64,000 nucleotides of DNA from JBBQWZ01 sp038210135 (GTDB lineage: Bacteria; Acidobacteriota; Terriglobia; Bryobacterales; Bryobacteraceae), in contig JBBQWZ010000001.1 in the NCBI GenBank assembly GCA_038210135.1, positions 1 to 64,000 on the forward strand. The letters run 5' to 3'. Positions 51,033 to 59,901 of this stretch are shown here, piece by piece; the stretch's first letter is position 1; each line of letters opens with the position of its first letter. Both the position numbers and the translations under genes were made by a program. Under the pieces are notes generated by a model. It was not told where the DNA came from. It did no database searches and was given only the letters and a program-made list of their open reading frames with translations.

Positions 51033-53426
51033 TTACTCGATGCCGATTTTGCTGATCAGAATCATGCTGGCCGGGGTCCGGTCAAATTTCAAACGGATGG
51101 TTTTGATTGAGGCCGGATCGATTGCCTTGCCGGCGGTTCCGAAAGCGGCGAGCGGAATCGTGATGGTTTGGAAGGCAGGCTCCGATGACTTCTCGTAGCC
51201 GACGTCGTCCAACAGCGACAGCTTGGTGAACTGAACTTTGAAGGGCGGCATCACGATACCGAAATCGCTGAGCGGGTGGGAGACGGCGGTTCCGTCCGCG
51301 GTAGATAATTCCAGGGTGAAATCGGGCGATTCGCGGTCCTTCTTCTTGGCGTCTTTCTTCTTGTCGTCTTTTTTGGCGGAGTCTTTTTTGGCGTCTTCGT
51401 GAAGGCGCGGGGCGTCTTGGTCGAGGGCTGCTATCGAAAAGATGAGCGACGACTGCGCGTTCAGCTTGGCGGCTGGTGGGACGGTGATCGAATAACTCGG
51501 GCGAATTTTCGGGTCGTCTTTGTCGTCCTCGCCCTTGTGGTTCCAACCGAGGAAGACTCCGTTATAACCGCGATCACCGTGGCGGAAGGGGATGCGGCCT
51601 TCGCGCCAAACGGAGAGATCAGATCCTTCGAGCTTTCCTCCGGCGGCAGTGGTGGTGGTTAAATCCGCGTCTTCGTTGAATTCGGCGATGGCCTGGTAGG
51701 CCGCGTCCTGGAAGCGATTCATGTACAGGGTGTCGGGCAGCCACGCTTTGACGACGCGCGTGTCGCGGAAGAGCGGAATGTATTCGCGATGGCCTTTGAG
51801 CGTTGCTTCGAGGAAAGCGGATAGGTAGACTCTGGCGATTTTACGCTGGCTTTCCGCGTCCATCAGTGGCTTGAGATTGAGGAACCAGCCGAGCGGATAT
51901 CCGGCGTCGCTGCGTCCCCAAACCGTGTTGAACTGCCCGTGATTCGCGCGGTAAATGTACAGTTCCGATTTGAACCAGTCGCCGCCGTGAGGATATTTCA
52001 CGCGATCGAATTGCGGACTGCCCATAAACGAGGACACGTCGGCGTCGTTGGCTCCCTGGATGGTGAAGTAGTTGACGTCTTCGATGATGCGCGCCGCTCC
52101 GGCGGGTTTGTATTGGCCGTCCGCGGGCGCGATCGCGACGACGCTCTGAATGGGGAAGTGATAGTCGAAGCGGATGTTGGCGTCGTCGGGATAGTAGGCG
52201 AGGTTATTGAAAAGGGCGGCGGTGGCGGCTGCTTCTCCGCCGCGGGAATGGCCCATCAGCGCGATTTTGGTGAAGTCGATGGCGACGTGTAGAGGATTGT
52301 TTGCGTCTTTGCTCCAATCGCGCCAAAGCTTCAGGTGTTCGAGCAGCATCCAGCCTCGGACAGCCTGCTGTTTCGGGGGATCGTGGAACAGGCCGCTGTT
52401 GAGGAAATTCTCGTCGATGGTCGCCAGAATAAAGCCGCGGCTCGCCAGAAGTTCTCCGAGGTATTGGTAGCCAGGATCAGAGAATTCGGACATACCGTGG
52501 TTGCCGTGAACGATCAGGACCAGCGGGAAAGGTCCGGGGCCTTCGGGGATCCAGACGGTTGCGTTCAACGGGAGCTTGTCCATGCCAAAGCCCCAATATT
52601 TCTTTCGCAGATCGGCTTTCCAACCCTGGAAATCTTTAAAGAAGCGGGAGGCGTCCACGGTGGGCGTGGTGACGCCGGGATTGTTGTATTCGGGCCGCCG
52701 CGGGTTCGCGCCTTTCGATCCGTAGGTGACGACGCGGAATTTATACGGGCCGGGCTCGCCGGGATTGGCTGCTTGCAAGGCTAAGGGAGGCGGAGATTTT
52801 GAATCAGCTTTGATGATTCCTTCGAGGGTGCCGTCGTCGCTAAGGAAGGCCACGGTTCCGGCGGTGGCGGTGATGGATACGACGAGCAGGGTCAGGAAAA
52901 TTACCTTCGCGCGGCTTGTCGAGGCTTGGAAGCCGCCGGAGGCAAGGCTGGCGATCATGCCTCCGACGAGTGCGGCTGTCACACACGCGATAATGCCGAT
53001 CGCCGAGCCCAGCGGAGGGAGATTGAACGCCAGCGTATAGATGATGAGACTTCCGAAAACAATTGCGGTGGTCAGGCGCGGGAGCTTTCGCAGGATGGTG
53101 AGCAAAAGCGGAATGAGGAGACAACTGATTCCGACGAGGATTCCGGCGACGGCAAAGGCGAAGAGATAATCGACCCAGAGTCCGAACCCGGAGTTCAGGT
53201 ATTCGGCGCCGATGACGGCGGCGATTGCGGTGGCGACAGCGAGTCCCCACTTGCCGCCGCGCCGGGCGGGCGCACCGGGACGAAGCTCCGACCAGAGGCG
53301 GGAAAACCAGCCAGCGATGGCGCGCCATCGCGCCACGATCTTCTGACGGAGGGTCCGCTTCGGCGGAGGCGGGGTCAGGGCTTCGGATGGCGTAGTGTTT
53401 TCCGCGGAATCGGTTTGGTCTTCCAT
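51033..53426 (-). CDS. membrane-anchored large alpha/beta hydrolase
   Basis: This 797-aa protein has an N-terminal cytosolic stretch rich in Pro/Lys/Arg and four to five membrane spans from about residue 65 to 190 (LLIPLLLTILRKL, AIVFGSLIIYTLAFNLPP, VIFLTLLVVSITATAGT). The catalytic domain begins near 290. It reads PFPLVLIVHGNHGMSEFSDP for the oxyanion region and ALMGHSRGGEAAATAALF for the serine nucleophile. A Lys/Asp-rich linker (KKDSAKKDDKKKDAKKKD) precedes a C-terminal beta domain. GAGGAAC supports ATG 53426; the frame extends 77 codons further. Substrate unknown; dienelactone or platelet-activating-factor-type hydrolases are nearest in style. The gene is convergent with ilvA, with no gap. 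Confidence 0.78.
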   Translation of the reverse strand: MEDQTDSAENTTPSEALTPPPPKRTLRQKIVARWRAIAGWFSRLWSELRPGAPARRGGKWGLAVATAIAAVIGAEYLNSGFGLWVDYLFAFAVAGILVGISCLLIPLLLTILRKLPRLTTAIVFGSLIIYTLAFNLPPLGSAIGIIACVTAALVGGMIASLASGGFQASTSRAKVIFLTLLVVSITATAGTVAFLSDDGTLEGIIKADSKSPPPLALQAANPGEPGPYKFRVVTYGSKGANPRRPEYNNPGVTTPTVDASRFFKDFQGWKADLRKKYWGFGMDKLPLNATVWIPEGPGPFPLVLIVHGNHGMSEFSDPGYQYLGELLASRGFILATIDENFLNSGLFHDPPKQQAVRGWMLLEHLKLWRDWSKDANNPLHVAIDFTKIALMGHSRGGEAAATAALFNNLAYYPDDANIRFDYHFPIQSVVAIAPADGQYKPAGAARIIEDVNYFTIQGANDADVSSFMGSPQFDRVKYPHGGDWFKSELYIYRANHGQFNTVWGRSDAGYPLGWFLNLKPLMDAESQRKIARVYLSAFLEATLKGHREYIPLFRDTRVVKAWLPDTLYMNRFQDAAYQAIAEFNEDADLTTTTAAGGKLEGSDLSVWREGRIPFRHGDRGYNGVFLGWNHKGEDDKDDPKIRPSYSITVPPAAKLNAQSSLIFSIAALDQDAPRLHEDAKKDSAKKDDKKKDAKKKDRESPDFTLELSTADGTAVSHPLSDFGIVMPPFKVQFTKLSLLDDVGYEKSSEPAFQTITIPLAAFGTAGKAIDPASIKTIRLKFDRTPASMILISKIGIE

Positions 53427-53491
53427 TATGTTGTTCCTCAAGCGACGGAACTTCAACGAGTATACGGGCCTAGGGGCACGGGGGTTCGAAA

Positions 53492-53872
53492 TTACCAGGA
53501 GGCGCGCGGGTAGTGTTTGCGGATTTCCGAATCCGCGGTGATCAGGCGCGACCGGGAACTGGCAGCAGCTTGGGCCACAATCACGCGATCGAATGGGTCG
53601 CGCGTCCAATCGATCGAGATTGCTTCTTGAGCGACTAGTGAGAAAGGCAGGGAGCAAAGCCCGATGCCGAAGGTGGCATTCAGGTAGCCGTAGATGTGAA
53701 GCGGCTCCATTCCGATCCGATTGCTCTCTCGTAGATACTGAAATTCCAGCAGCACTATCGGCGAAATCAGAAGTTCATTGTCTTCGATGAGCCGCTTGGC
53801 CTCATTCGTCAAGCGCTCGACTAAGCCGTCGTGGAGCCAGATGGCGATATGGGTGTCGAGATAGACGCTCAA
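53492..53872 (-). CDS. PIN-domain ribonuclease toxin (VapC type)
   Basis: This 126-aa protein has the acidic residues of PIN nucleases: Asp6 in VYLDTHIAIW, a Glu near residue 43 (PIVLLEFQYL), Asp near 93 (WTRDPFDRVIVAQA) and LITADSEI. It should cleave RNA, typically a tRNA, unless held by the antitoxin. Its start overlaps the antitoxin stop (ATGA). It lies just past the large hydrolase gene. Confidence 0.9.
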   Translation of the reverse strand: MSVYLDTHIAIWLHDGLVERLTNEAKRLIEDNELLISPIVLLEFQYLRESNRIGMEPLHIYGYLNATFGIGLCSLPFSLVAQEAISIDWTRDPFDRVIVAQAAASSRSRLITADSEIRKHYPRASW

Positions 53873-54120
53873 GACTTCGGCCAGTCCTCGAGGAGCTTCG
53901 CGTCGATTTCGGCGTTCAGAGCCACGTCGCTGGCAACGATGGAATCCGGGTCCACCAGCAGAGCATGCTGGCGTTTCGCCCGAGCAAGCTTCGAGCCGGT
54001 GGTGGCGGCGATGATCCGAATGGTCGAGCCCTTGTAGACCAGTTCGACCGGCTCACCTTGGCCGACTTCATCGAGGACGGTGAAGAGCTGTTTGCGTAAA
54101 CGGGTAGCTGTCATACTCAT
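53869..54120 (-). CDS. Phd/YefM-type antitoxin (VapB role)
   Basis: This 83-aa protein (MSMTATRLRKQLFTVLDEVG ... PVELVYKGSTIRIIA) matches Phd/YefM DNA-binding antitoxins at the N-terminus. The C-terminal tail (DAKLLEDWPKS) would wrap the toxin. ATG 54120 is preferred over a frame start at 54168 because the operator palindrome at 54140-54156 then lies upstream. ATG 54114 is also possible. Autorepression through that palindrome is likely. Confidence 0.88.
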   Translation of the reverse strand: MSMTATRLRKQLFTVLDEVGQGEPVELVYKGSTIRIIAATTGSKLARAKRQHALLVDPDSIVASDVALNAEIDAKLLEDWPKS

Positions 54121-54126
54121 GGCTAA

Positions 54127-54168
54127 ATGTACCATAGAATATGTACTCTGTACATAGACAGCGTACAT
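54127..54168 (-). promoter_or_regulatory. toxin-antitoxin operator (palindromes)
   Basis: TATGTAC-TCT-GTACATA at 54140-54156 is a perfect inverted repeat. Additional half sites are atgtacc at 54127-54133 and GTACAT at 54163-54168. They lie 7-48 bases before the antitoxin start, as expected for an autoregulated operator. Confidence 0.7.
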
Positions 54169-54196
54169 ACATTGCTATGTAATTGTATCTGAAAGT

Positions 54197-55387
54197 CTAG
54201 TGGACTGCTTCGAAGAGGCCAGCGGCGCCTTGGCCGCCGCCGATACACATGGTTACGATGCCATATTTCGAGCCGGGACGGCGCGCCATCTCGTTCATGA
54301 GGGTGCCGACCATGCGGGATCCGGTCATGCCGAAGGGGTGGCCGATGGCGACGGAGCCGCCGTTGACATTCAGCTTGTCCTGCGGAATTCCCAGGCGGTC
54401 GCGGCAGTAAATGACCTGGACGGCGAAGGCCTCGTTGAGTTCCCAGAGGTCGATGTCTTCGACTTTGAGACCGTGGCGGGCGAGCAATTTCGGAATCGCG
54501 AAAACGGGGCCAATACCCATCTCGTCCGGCTCGCAGCCAGCGACGGCGAAGCCGCGGAAGAGGAGTCCATATTTGACGCCGAGAGCGTCGGCCTTCTCGC
54601 GCGACATCAGCAGGGTGGCGGAAGCGCCGTCGGAGAGCTGGGACGCATTTCCGGCGGTGACTGAGCCTTGCCCGCTATTGGGATCGAAGTAGGGCTTGAG
54701 TTTCAGAAGGCCTTCGAGCGTCGTGTCGGGACGATTGCATTCGTCCTTGTCGCAGACCACTTCCTTTTCGCCAGCCTTCTCGCCGGTGGCCTTGTCGAAC
54801 AGCGCCATGGTGACTTTCATCGGAGCGAGTTCGCCTGCGAAGAAGCCTTCCTGCTGCCCCCGGGCGGTTCGCTTCTGGCTTTCGACGGAATATTCGTCCT
54901 GGGCTTCGCGGGAGACCTTGTAGCGCTTGGCGACCACTTCGGCGGTATCGCCCATGACCATGTAAATGCCGGGCATCTTTTCTTTGAGCGCCAGGTTGGG
55001 ATCGTTGTCGCGCGGCGTCATGGAGATGCTTTCGCTGCCGCCGCCGATGATGACGTCGGCTCCTTCGGCGAGAATCTGGTGCGCTCCGACGGCGATGGCC
55101 TGGAGGCCGGAGGAGCAGAAGCGATTGATGGTGGTTCCAGGAACGGTGACAGGGAGTCCGGCGATCATGGCGGCGATGCGGGCCATGTTCTGGCCCTGCG
55201 GACCGTGCGGCTGGGCGCACCCAAGGATCACGTCTTCGATGAGGGCGGGATCGAGCTGCGGGGTTTTCCGCAAGACGTCCTTGATGCAATGGGCGGCCAA
55301 GTCGTCGGGCCGGGTCATGTTAAACGAGCCTCGGAATGATTTGGCGAGCGGCGTCCGGGAACTGGCGACAACAACAGCTTCTCTCAT
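54197..55387 (-). CDS. acetyl-CoA acetyltransferase / 3-ketoacyl-CoA thiolase
   Basis: This 396-aa thiolase has the nucleophile cysteine in NRFCSSGLQAIAVGAH, the second motif NVNGGSVAIGHPFGMTGSRM with the histidine, and the C-terminal CIGGGQGAAGLFEAVH with the acid-base cysteine. It cleaves 3-ketoacyl-CoA with CoA or condenses two acetyl-CoA. No enoyl-CoA hydratase/3-hydroxyacyl-CoA dehydrogenase (FadB) gene is adjacent, so the direction of use is open. The gene stands alone after a 91-base gap to the oxidase subunit III. Confidence 0.93.
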   Translation of the reverse strand: MREAVVVASSRTPLAKSFRGSFNMTRPDDLAAHCIKDVLRKTPQLDPALIEDVILGCAQPHGPQGQNMARIAAMIAGLPVTVPGTTINRFCSSGLQAIAVGAHQILAEGADVIIGGGSESISMTPRDNDPNLALKEKMPGIYMVMGDTAEVVAKRYKVSREAQDEYSVESQKRTARGQQEGFFAGELAPMKVTMALFDKATGEKAGEKEVVCDKDECNRPDTTLEGLLKLKPYFDPNSGQGSVTAGNASQLSDGASATLLMSREKADALGVKYGLLFRGFAVAGCEPDEMGIGPVFAIPKLLARHGLKVEDIDLWELNEAFAVQVIYCRDRLGIPQDKLNVNGGSVAIGHPFGMTGSRMVGTLMNEMARRPGSKYGIVTMCIGGGQGAAGLFEAVH

Positions 55388-55478
55388 GGAGGAAAAGGAG
55401 TCCTTTCAGAAACGGGTGATCAAAACGAGCGAGTGAAATCGAGTGGACGGAGAACCAGCCGAAGCGGCCCAAGCACGT

Positions 55479-56099
55479 TCACTGAACTTTGAGTAATACC
55501 ACAAAGAGCCCGAGCCACAAGGCTCCCATAAAGTGCCAGTAGTAGATCGTGGAGGCGATCCATTCGCGGCGTTTGATGGGTCCGGAAGCACGCCAGGCCC
55601 GAATGGTAAAGAGAATGAGCGCGGCGAGCCCGAGGACGAGATGGCAGCCGTGCAAGCCGGTGAAGAGGTAGTAGAACGACGCGTGCGGGTTCTCGACGAC
55701 GAACGCTCCGGCATTGGCGAGTTGCTTCCAGGAGGCGACTTGGAGGGCCAGAAAAAGCGTTCCGAGACTGGCCGTAATTCCGAGCCAGCGGCGATAGAGC
55801 GACTTGCGTCCGCGCGTCAGATAGCGGCGGGCGAATTCGGCGGTGATGGAGCTGACGATGATGACGGCCGAGGAAACCCAAAGCAGGCTGGGCAGTTCGA
55901 CGGGCGTCCAATAGTCGGGGGTTTGCGCGCGCCAGAAAAACGCGACTACCAAAGCGGCAAAGAAGGCGAAGATGGCGAGTCCGGTGCCAAGCATGCCCAT
56001 CAGGTAGAGACCTGACGGTGGACGCAGTTGGTCGAGATCCGCGTCCAGCAGCACGACCTGGTCAGTCGAATTCACACGTGTACTCAAAATTCCAGACAT
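55479..56099 (-). CDS. heme-copper oxidase subunit III
   Basis: This 206-aa protein has five membrane spans and the family motifs VSSITAEFARRYLTRG (with the conserved glutamate), YYLFTGLHGCHLVLGL and YYWHFMGALWLGLF. It is the short bacterial type. Subunits I and II and assembly factors are not in this window, so it is an orphan copy or a separated gene. It overlaps the upstream part of the divergent potassium-channel frame. It may have a role besides the main terminal oxidase. Confidence 0.85.
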   Translation of the reverse strand: MSGILSTRVNSTDQVVLLDADLDQLRPPSGLYLMGMLGTGLAIFAFFAALVVAFFWRAQTPDYWTPVELPSLLWVSSAVIIVSSITAEFARRYLTRGRKSLYRRWLGITASLGTLFLALQVASWKQLANAGAFVVENPHASFYYLFTGLHGCHLVLGLAALILFTIRAWRASGPIKRREWIASTIYYWHFMGALWLGLFVVLLKVQ

Positions 56100-56104
56100 G
56101 CCCA

Positions 56105-57223
56105 GTGCCTGCTTTCATTATCGCGCGGCCGCGTGATTCGGACCGCTGTATTTTGCTAGACTCCCCGGCAGAGGTCGGGATCCTTATTTTTTCAGTATTG
56201 CGGCGCAAAATCATCAAATGGTGGAGCCGCGCCCCGTGGCTGACGATCCTGGTGCTGATCGGCACGTTGTACCTGGCCGGCTTCACTGTGATGTGGCTGG
56301 TGGAGCCGGAAACCAATCCCATCCGGACGCTGCCGATTTTCACGTACTTCTTCCTGGTCACGTTGACCACGGTTGGCTACGGCGATGTGGTGCCGGTTTC
56401 GACGCTGGGGCGACTGGCGGCGGGCGTGATCGCGATCGGCGGAGTCGGCGCGGCGGCAGTGGCGCTGGGTCAGCTATTCAATGCAATCGGAAACGTCATC
56501 AAGCGGCGGGAGAAAGGATTCTTGGGATTCGATATGAAGGCCCACATCGTGATCTTCGGAAATCGCGGCGGGGAAACGGCCGCGCTCATTAAGCATCTGA
56601 TCGCGGATCGGCAGTCGGCGGGCACCGAAATTGTTTTGTGCTCGGCGATGACGGAGCGCAATCCGTTCCCCGAGTTCATCGACTTTGTTCGCGGCGAGCT
56701 GACCAGCGAAGACGTCATGACGCGCGCCTGCGTGAAGGATGCCGCAAAGGTGATCATCCACGCGAGTACGGATTACGAGAGTATCTCGATCGCGCTAGCC
56801 GTGAAAGAGATCAACGCGACGGCGGCGATTGTGGTGAAGGCCAACGACCCGGGGAAAGAAGTGGATATCGAGCGCGTGGACCGCAATCGAGTGGTTTGCG
56901 TGAAGGCAGTGGACGTTCCGTTGATTGTGCGCGAGATTCACAATCCGGGGATTACGCAGGTGTTCGAGAGCCTGCTGGCGGCCGACGGACAGGATCTTCG
57001 GAGCATTGCGGTACCAGCCGATCGAAGCTTTACTTTCGGTCCGCTGGCGCATGTGTTCCGTGAGGACTACGACGCTATTCTGATTGGGATGCGTCCGGCC
57101 GAGAAGGCTGTGAACGCGGGGGCGATTCTGAATCCGCCATTCCATGCCACGGTCGAGGGTGGGATGTTTCTCGACTACATTTCGCGGAAGCCAATTTCGG
57201 TCGATTGGACGAAGTTGAAGTAG
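56105..57223 (+). CDS. two-helix potassium channel with RCK domain
   Basis: This protein has two membrane helices around the selectivity filter TTVGYGDVV (the second helix AAGVIAIGGVGAAAVALGQL). A cytosolic RCK/TrkA-N domain starts at about AHIVIFGNRGGETAALIKHL. The RCK motif is GNRGG rather than the usual GxGxxG, so nucleotide binding may differ. The start is uncertain: GTG 56105, TTG 56198 (LRRKIIKWWS) and GTG 56018 are in frame, and none has a strong ribosome site. It resembles Kch and MthK-type channels that adjust potassium flux. Confidence 0.8.
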   Translation: MPAFIIARPRDSDRCILLDSPAEVGILIFSVLRRKIIKWWSRAPWLTILVLIGTLYLAGFTVMWLVEPETNPIRTLPIFTYFFLVTLTTVGYGDVVPVSTLGRLAAGVIAIGGVGAAAVALGQLFNAIGNVIKRREKGFLGFDMKAHIVIFGNRGGETAALIKHLIADRQSAGTEIVLCSAMTERNPFPEFIDFVRGELTSEDVMTRACVKDAAKVIIHASTDYESISIALAVKEINATAAIVVKANDPGKEVDIERVDRNRVVCVKAVDVPLIVREIHNPGITQVFESLLAADGQDLRSIAVPADRSFTFGPLAHVFREDYDAILIGMRPAEKAVNAGAILNPPFHATVEGGMFLDYISRKPISVDWTKLK

Positions 57224-57233
57224 GCGGGGAAAC

Positions 57234-57503
57234 CTAGCGCAGGCGACGGCCGATCCGGCGGGCGCGTAGGAACGACGTGACGCCGAAGTAGGCCAGAACC
57301 AGAGTGAAAACGATCGTGAAGACGATTCGCAGGAGCTGTTCGCCGCTGCCATCGAACTTCATCATGTCTTTAATGGCGGAACTGGCTGGCCAGGCCGCGA
57401 GGACAAGAAAAAGAAATCCGATGACCTGGTTCCAGATGATCCGAAGGGGATGAATTACGCCCGGAACGACGTGCTTAACGAAGCGACTTACGATGTCGGA
57501 CAT
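57234..57503 (-). CDS. small two-span membrane protein of unknown function
   Basis: This 89-aa protein has two hydrophobic segments (VIGFLFLVLAAWPASSAI and LLRIVFTIVFTLVLAYFGV), basic C-terminal residues (ARRIGRRLR) and no known motif. AAGGA stands directly before ATG 57503, too close for an ideal ribosome site. It ends 11 bases from the stop of the convergent channel gene. It could be a small helper of a membrane complex, but this is unsupported. Confidence 0.6.
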   Translation of the reverse strand: MSDIVSRFVKHVVPGVIHPLRIIWNQVIGFLFLVLAAWPASSAIKDMMKFDGSGEQLLRIVFTIVFTLVLAYFGVTSFLRARRIGRRLR

Positions 57504-57639
57504 TCCTTAGTCTTATGCTAGCAGTGCGGGGCCTTTTAGACCGATATGGTAAGTAGTGAGATTCCATCGCAGTGCTATGCTGAGAATGGTTTGGGGCGCT
57601 CCCAGCCACCGCAACGTCTCTCAGAATCGAGGAAGCAGT

Positions 57640-57975
57640 TTGGACGACCGACTGAAAGAGTTGATGCAGGAACTTGGCAACGCGATCAACGAATCGCTAT
57701 CCGATTCCGATCGGATTGCAGCGGCCATCGGCGAAATCAAGAGAACCGGGTACGACGTGTTTTTGGTGTTGGAGGCCACGATTGGCTTCAACAAACGTGA
57801 AGAAGGCGACCGCGACGATATCGACGACGAAGTGGAAAGCGTCGAAGCGGAAGTAAAGCCGGAGACACCGCGGAAGCGCTTCGAAACCACCGGCAAGATC
57901 AAATTGACGACCCAGGATCAGAAGTTCCTGCGGGCGCTGAAGATCTCTATCGAAGACGACAAAAGCTCGTCGTAA
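57640..57975 (+). CDS. small acidic protein of unknown function
   Basis: This 111-aa protein starts at TTG 57640 behind GAGGAA; the frame begins earlier at ATG 57556 and 57577. It is helical at the start (DDRLKELMQELGNAINESLS), has a short strand (GYDVFLVLEATIGF), an acidic stretch (DRDDIDDEVESVEAEVK) and ends KSSS. I do not recognise a family. It is convergent with the glycosyltransferase gene and separated from the neighbouring small membrane gene by about 136 bases. It lacks a signal peptide. Confidence 0.65.
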   Translation: MDDRLKELMQELGNAINESLSDSDRIAAAIGEIKRTGYDVFLVLEATIGFNKREEGDRDDIDDEVESVEAEVKPETPRKRFETTGKIKLTTQDQKFLRALKISIEDDKSSS

Positions 57976-57993
57976 AGCAGCACCGCGGGTAAG

Positions 57994-59049
57994 TCAAGCC
58001 TGTCGCTCGGGTGGCGTCGGAGATAGCTCCTCGTACACCTTCCAGGTTTTTTCGACGGCCGACTCCCAACCAAAGGATTGCGCGTGGACTCGGCCCTTGG
58101 CGCTGAGCGTGGACCGCAGATCGGCGTTGGATGCCAATTTAGCGAGGCCACAGGCAATTTCTTCCTCGCTCAGCGGATCGACTAAAAGCGCGGCTGCGCC
58201 GGCGACCTCCTTCAACGCGGACCCGTTCGCGGTGAGAACGGGCAGGCCGTGCGCCATAGCTTCAATCACGGGAATTCCGAAGCCTTCATCGAGCGAGGGA
58301 AATGCCAGGATGCGGGCTTCGTCATAGAGTTCGGCGAGCTTGACGTCGGTCACGTAACCGAAGACTCGAATGTCTTTAGTCCGCGGGCTGGCGGCGATGG
58401 CCGCCTGCGCTTCCTCAGAGCCGTACCCTGCGGAACCAGCAAGGATCAATTGCCAATCCGGCGGCGTCGCGGCGAAGGCGTGCACCAGCCTGACAATGTT
58501 CTTGCGGCTCTGGATTGCTCCGACGTGGAGGATCACGTTGCGCCGCTTTTCATCGGGGACAACAAACTCGGGCGGACGGACTCCGTGGTGGATGATACGA
58601 ATGCGCGCTTGATCAACGCCCAACAGATCGTGGACCTGGGCGGCGGTGAAGGCGGAGACGGCGATGATGAGGTCCGCGCGGCGGGCGGCTTCGCGGGCTT
58701 GCGCGGCGAAGCGATCGCGGAATTCTTTGGTCGAGTACTCGCCGGTCAGCACGAACAGGTCGTGAAACGTGGCGATCGATTTTCGGAAGCGGCCGGCGTC
58801 GATGCGCTGATTGAGGGCGTGAAACAGGTCCGCCTTGGGCCAGGATCCATGGAGGATACGGCGGCTCGCATTCGAGGGAAGAGAATCCTGGAAGGAATGG
58901 CGTAGACGGTGCGGACGATAGGCGAACTGGAAGCGCTGATCGGGGTGCGCGGCACAGAGTCCAAAGAGAATTTCGCGGGAGTAACGGCCGACGCCGGACA
59001 GGCTGCTGCCCACGCTATAGGTGGCGTCGAGCGCGATGGTCGTCCTCAT
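57994..59049 (-). CDS. glycosyltransferase family 4-type (GT-B fold)
   Basis: This 351-aa glycosyltransferase resembles mannosyl- or galactosyltransferases of surface polysaccharide assembly. The acceptor half starts with GVGRYSREILFGL. The donor half has HVGAIQSRKNIVRLVHAF, the YGYVTDVKL-type strand (FGYVTDVKLAELYDEA) and the end motif FPSLDEGFGIPVIEAMAHG. It lies downstream of the response-regulator gene (33-base gap) on the same strand, so it could belong to that regulatory unit. No flippase or polymerase gene is nearby. Confidence 0.87.
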   Translation of the reverse strand: MRTTIALDATYSVGSSLSGVGRYSREILFGLCAAHPDQRFQFAYRPHRLRHSFQDSLPSNASRRILHGSWPKADLFHALNQRIDAGRFRKSIATFHDLFVLTGEYSTKEFRDRFAAQAREAARRADLIIAVSAFTAAQVHDLLGVDQARIRIIHHGVRPPEFVVPDEKRRNVILHVGAIQSRKNIVRLVHAFAATPPDWQLILAGSAGYGSEEAQAAIAASPRTKDIRVFGYVTDVKLAELYDEARILAFPSLDEGFGIPVIEAMAHGLPVLTANGSALKEVAGAAALLVDPLSEEEIACGLAKLASNADLRSTLSAKGRVHAQSFGWESAVEKTWKVYEELSPTPPERQA

Positions 59050-59082
59050 GAATGCGTGGCCGCCGCGAGCGGTGGCCAGCGT

Positions 59083-59835
59083 CTATGTTCGCACGAGGAA
59101 ACCGTCCACAACGTCGAGCGTGATCGGTGTATTGGGGTCGAGTTCAATCCGATCCAGATGGTTGCGCTTCTGATTTCGGGGGGAATCGACGGTGAGCGCC
59201 GCGACGCGATCTTTATCGATGCGTGCGATGGCATGCAGCGAACCGGCGGACTTGCGAAACTCATCCGTGAACCCGAGCAGGACCAGATTGCGCTCCTCCG
59301 GCTCAATGACGTCGGCGAAGGCGACCTGCAAATGGAGTTGCGCGTCGAACTGGAGCGCGACTTGGCGCAGGAACTCACCCTGCATCAGGAAGCCTCGCGA
59401 ATTGAGGAGTCCAGTGGGCTGATCGACGACGCCGTCGGCGCGGGCGGCTTCGAGGAGACGATGGCGCTCGATGGCGTTGGTGATGGCCCGGCGCAGAGGG
59501 ATGCAATCGATTTCCGATTTGACGAGATAATCCTGAGCTCCTTCACGGACAAGGCGCGCCGCCAGGCTGGCGTCATCCGCGTTGACCATGAGGATCACGG
59601 GAATCTGTGGCGCGACGGCGTGAATCGACAGGAAGGTCCACGACTTTCGGCTGCCCGGTAGATCCAGATCCAGCAGAATCAAATCGATCTGCGTGCTCGA
59701 CAGCAGGGCCAGGGCGTCGTCGAGAGTTTCGGCTTGGATCACTTCGAACTGCCAGGCGCATTCATCGAGAGCGTCTTTCAGGAAGAAGGCTTCGCGGGCG
59801 TCCGCTTGGACGACGAGGATACGAGTCGGAGGCAT
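59083..59835 (-). CDS. response regulator with vestigial GGDEF domain
   Basis: This 250-aa protein has a receiver domain at residues 5-125 (phospho-acceptor in LILLDLDLPGSRKSW, lysine in YLVKSEID). A diguanylate-cyclase-like segment begins at DQPTGLLNSRGFLMQGE. The place of the GGDEF signature reads ARIDKDRVAAL, so the active site is lost, and the domain ends short. It probably acts as a phospho-dependent binding partner. A sigma-54 activator gene lies upstream on the same strand, 66 bases away. The conserved switch Thr/Ser is Asn in VILMVNADDA. Confidence 0.82.
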   Translation of the reverse strand: MPPTRILVVQADAREAFFLKDALDECAWQFEVIQAETLDDALALLSSTQIDLILLDLDLPGSRKSWTFLSIHAVAPQIPVILMVNADDASLAARLVREGAQDYLVKSEIDCIPLRRAITNAIERHRLLEAARADGVVDQPTGLLNSRGFLMQGEFLRQVALQFDAQLHLQVAFADVIEPEERNLVLLGFTDEFRKSAGSLHAIARIDKDRVAALTVDSPRNQKRNHLDRIELDPNTPITLDVVDGFLVRT

Positions 59836-59901
59836 AGTTTGGGGCTTTTGCTAAGGAAAGTGGCAGATCCACAAGCTAGTGTTCCGCAAGACGGAATGCT
59901 C

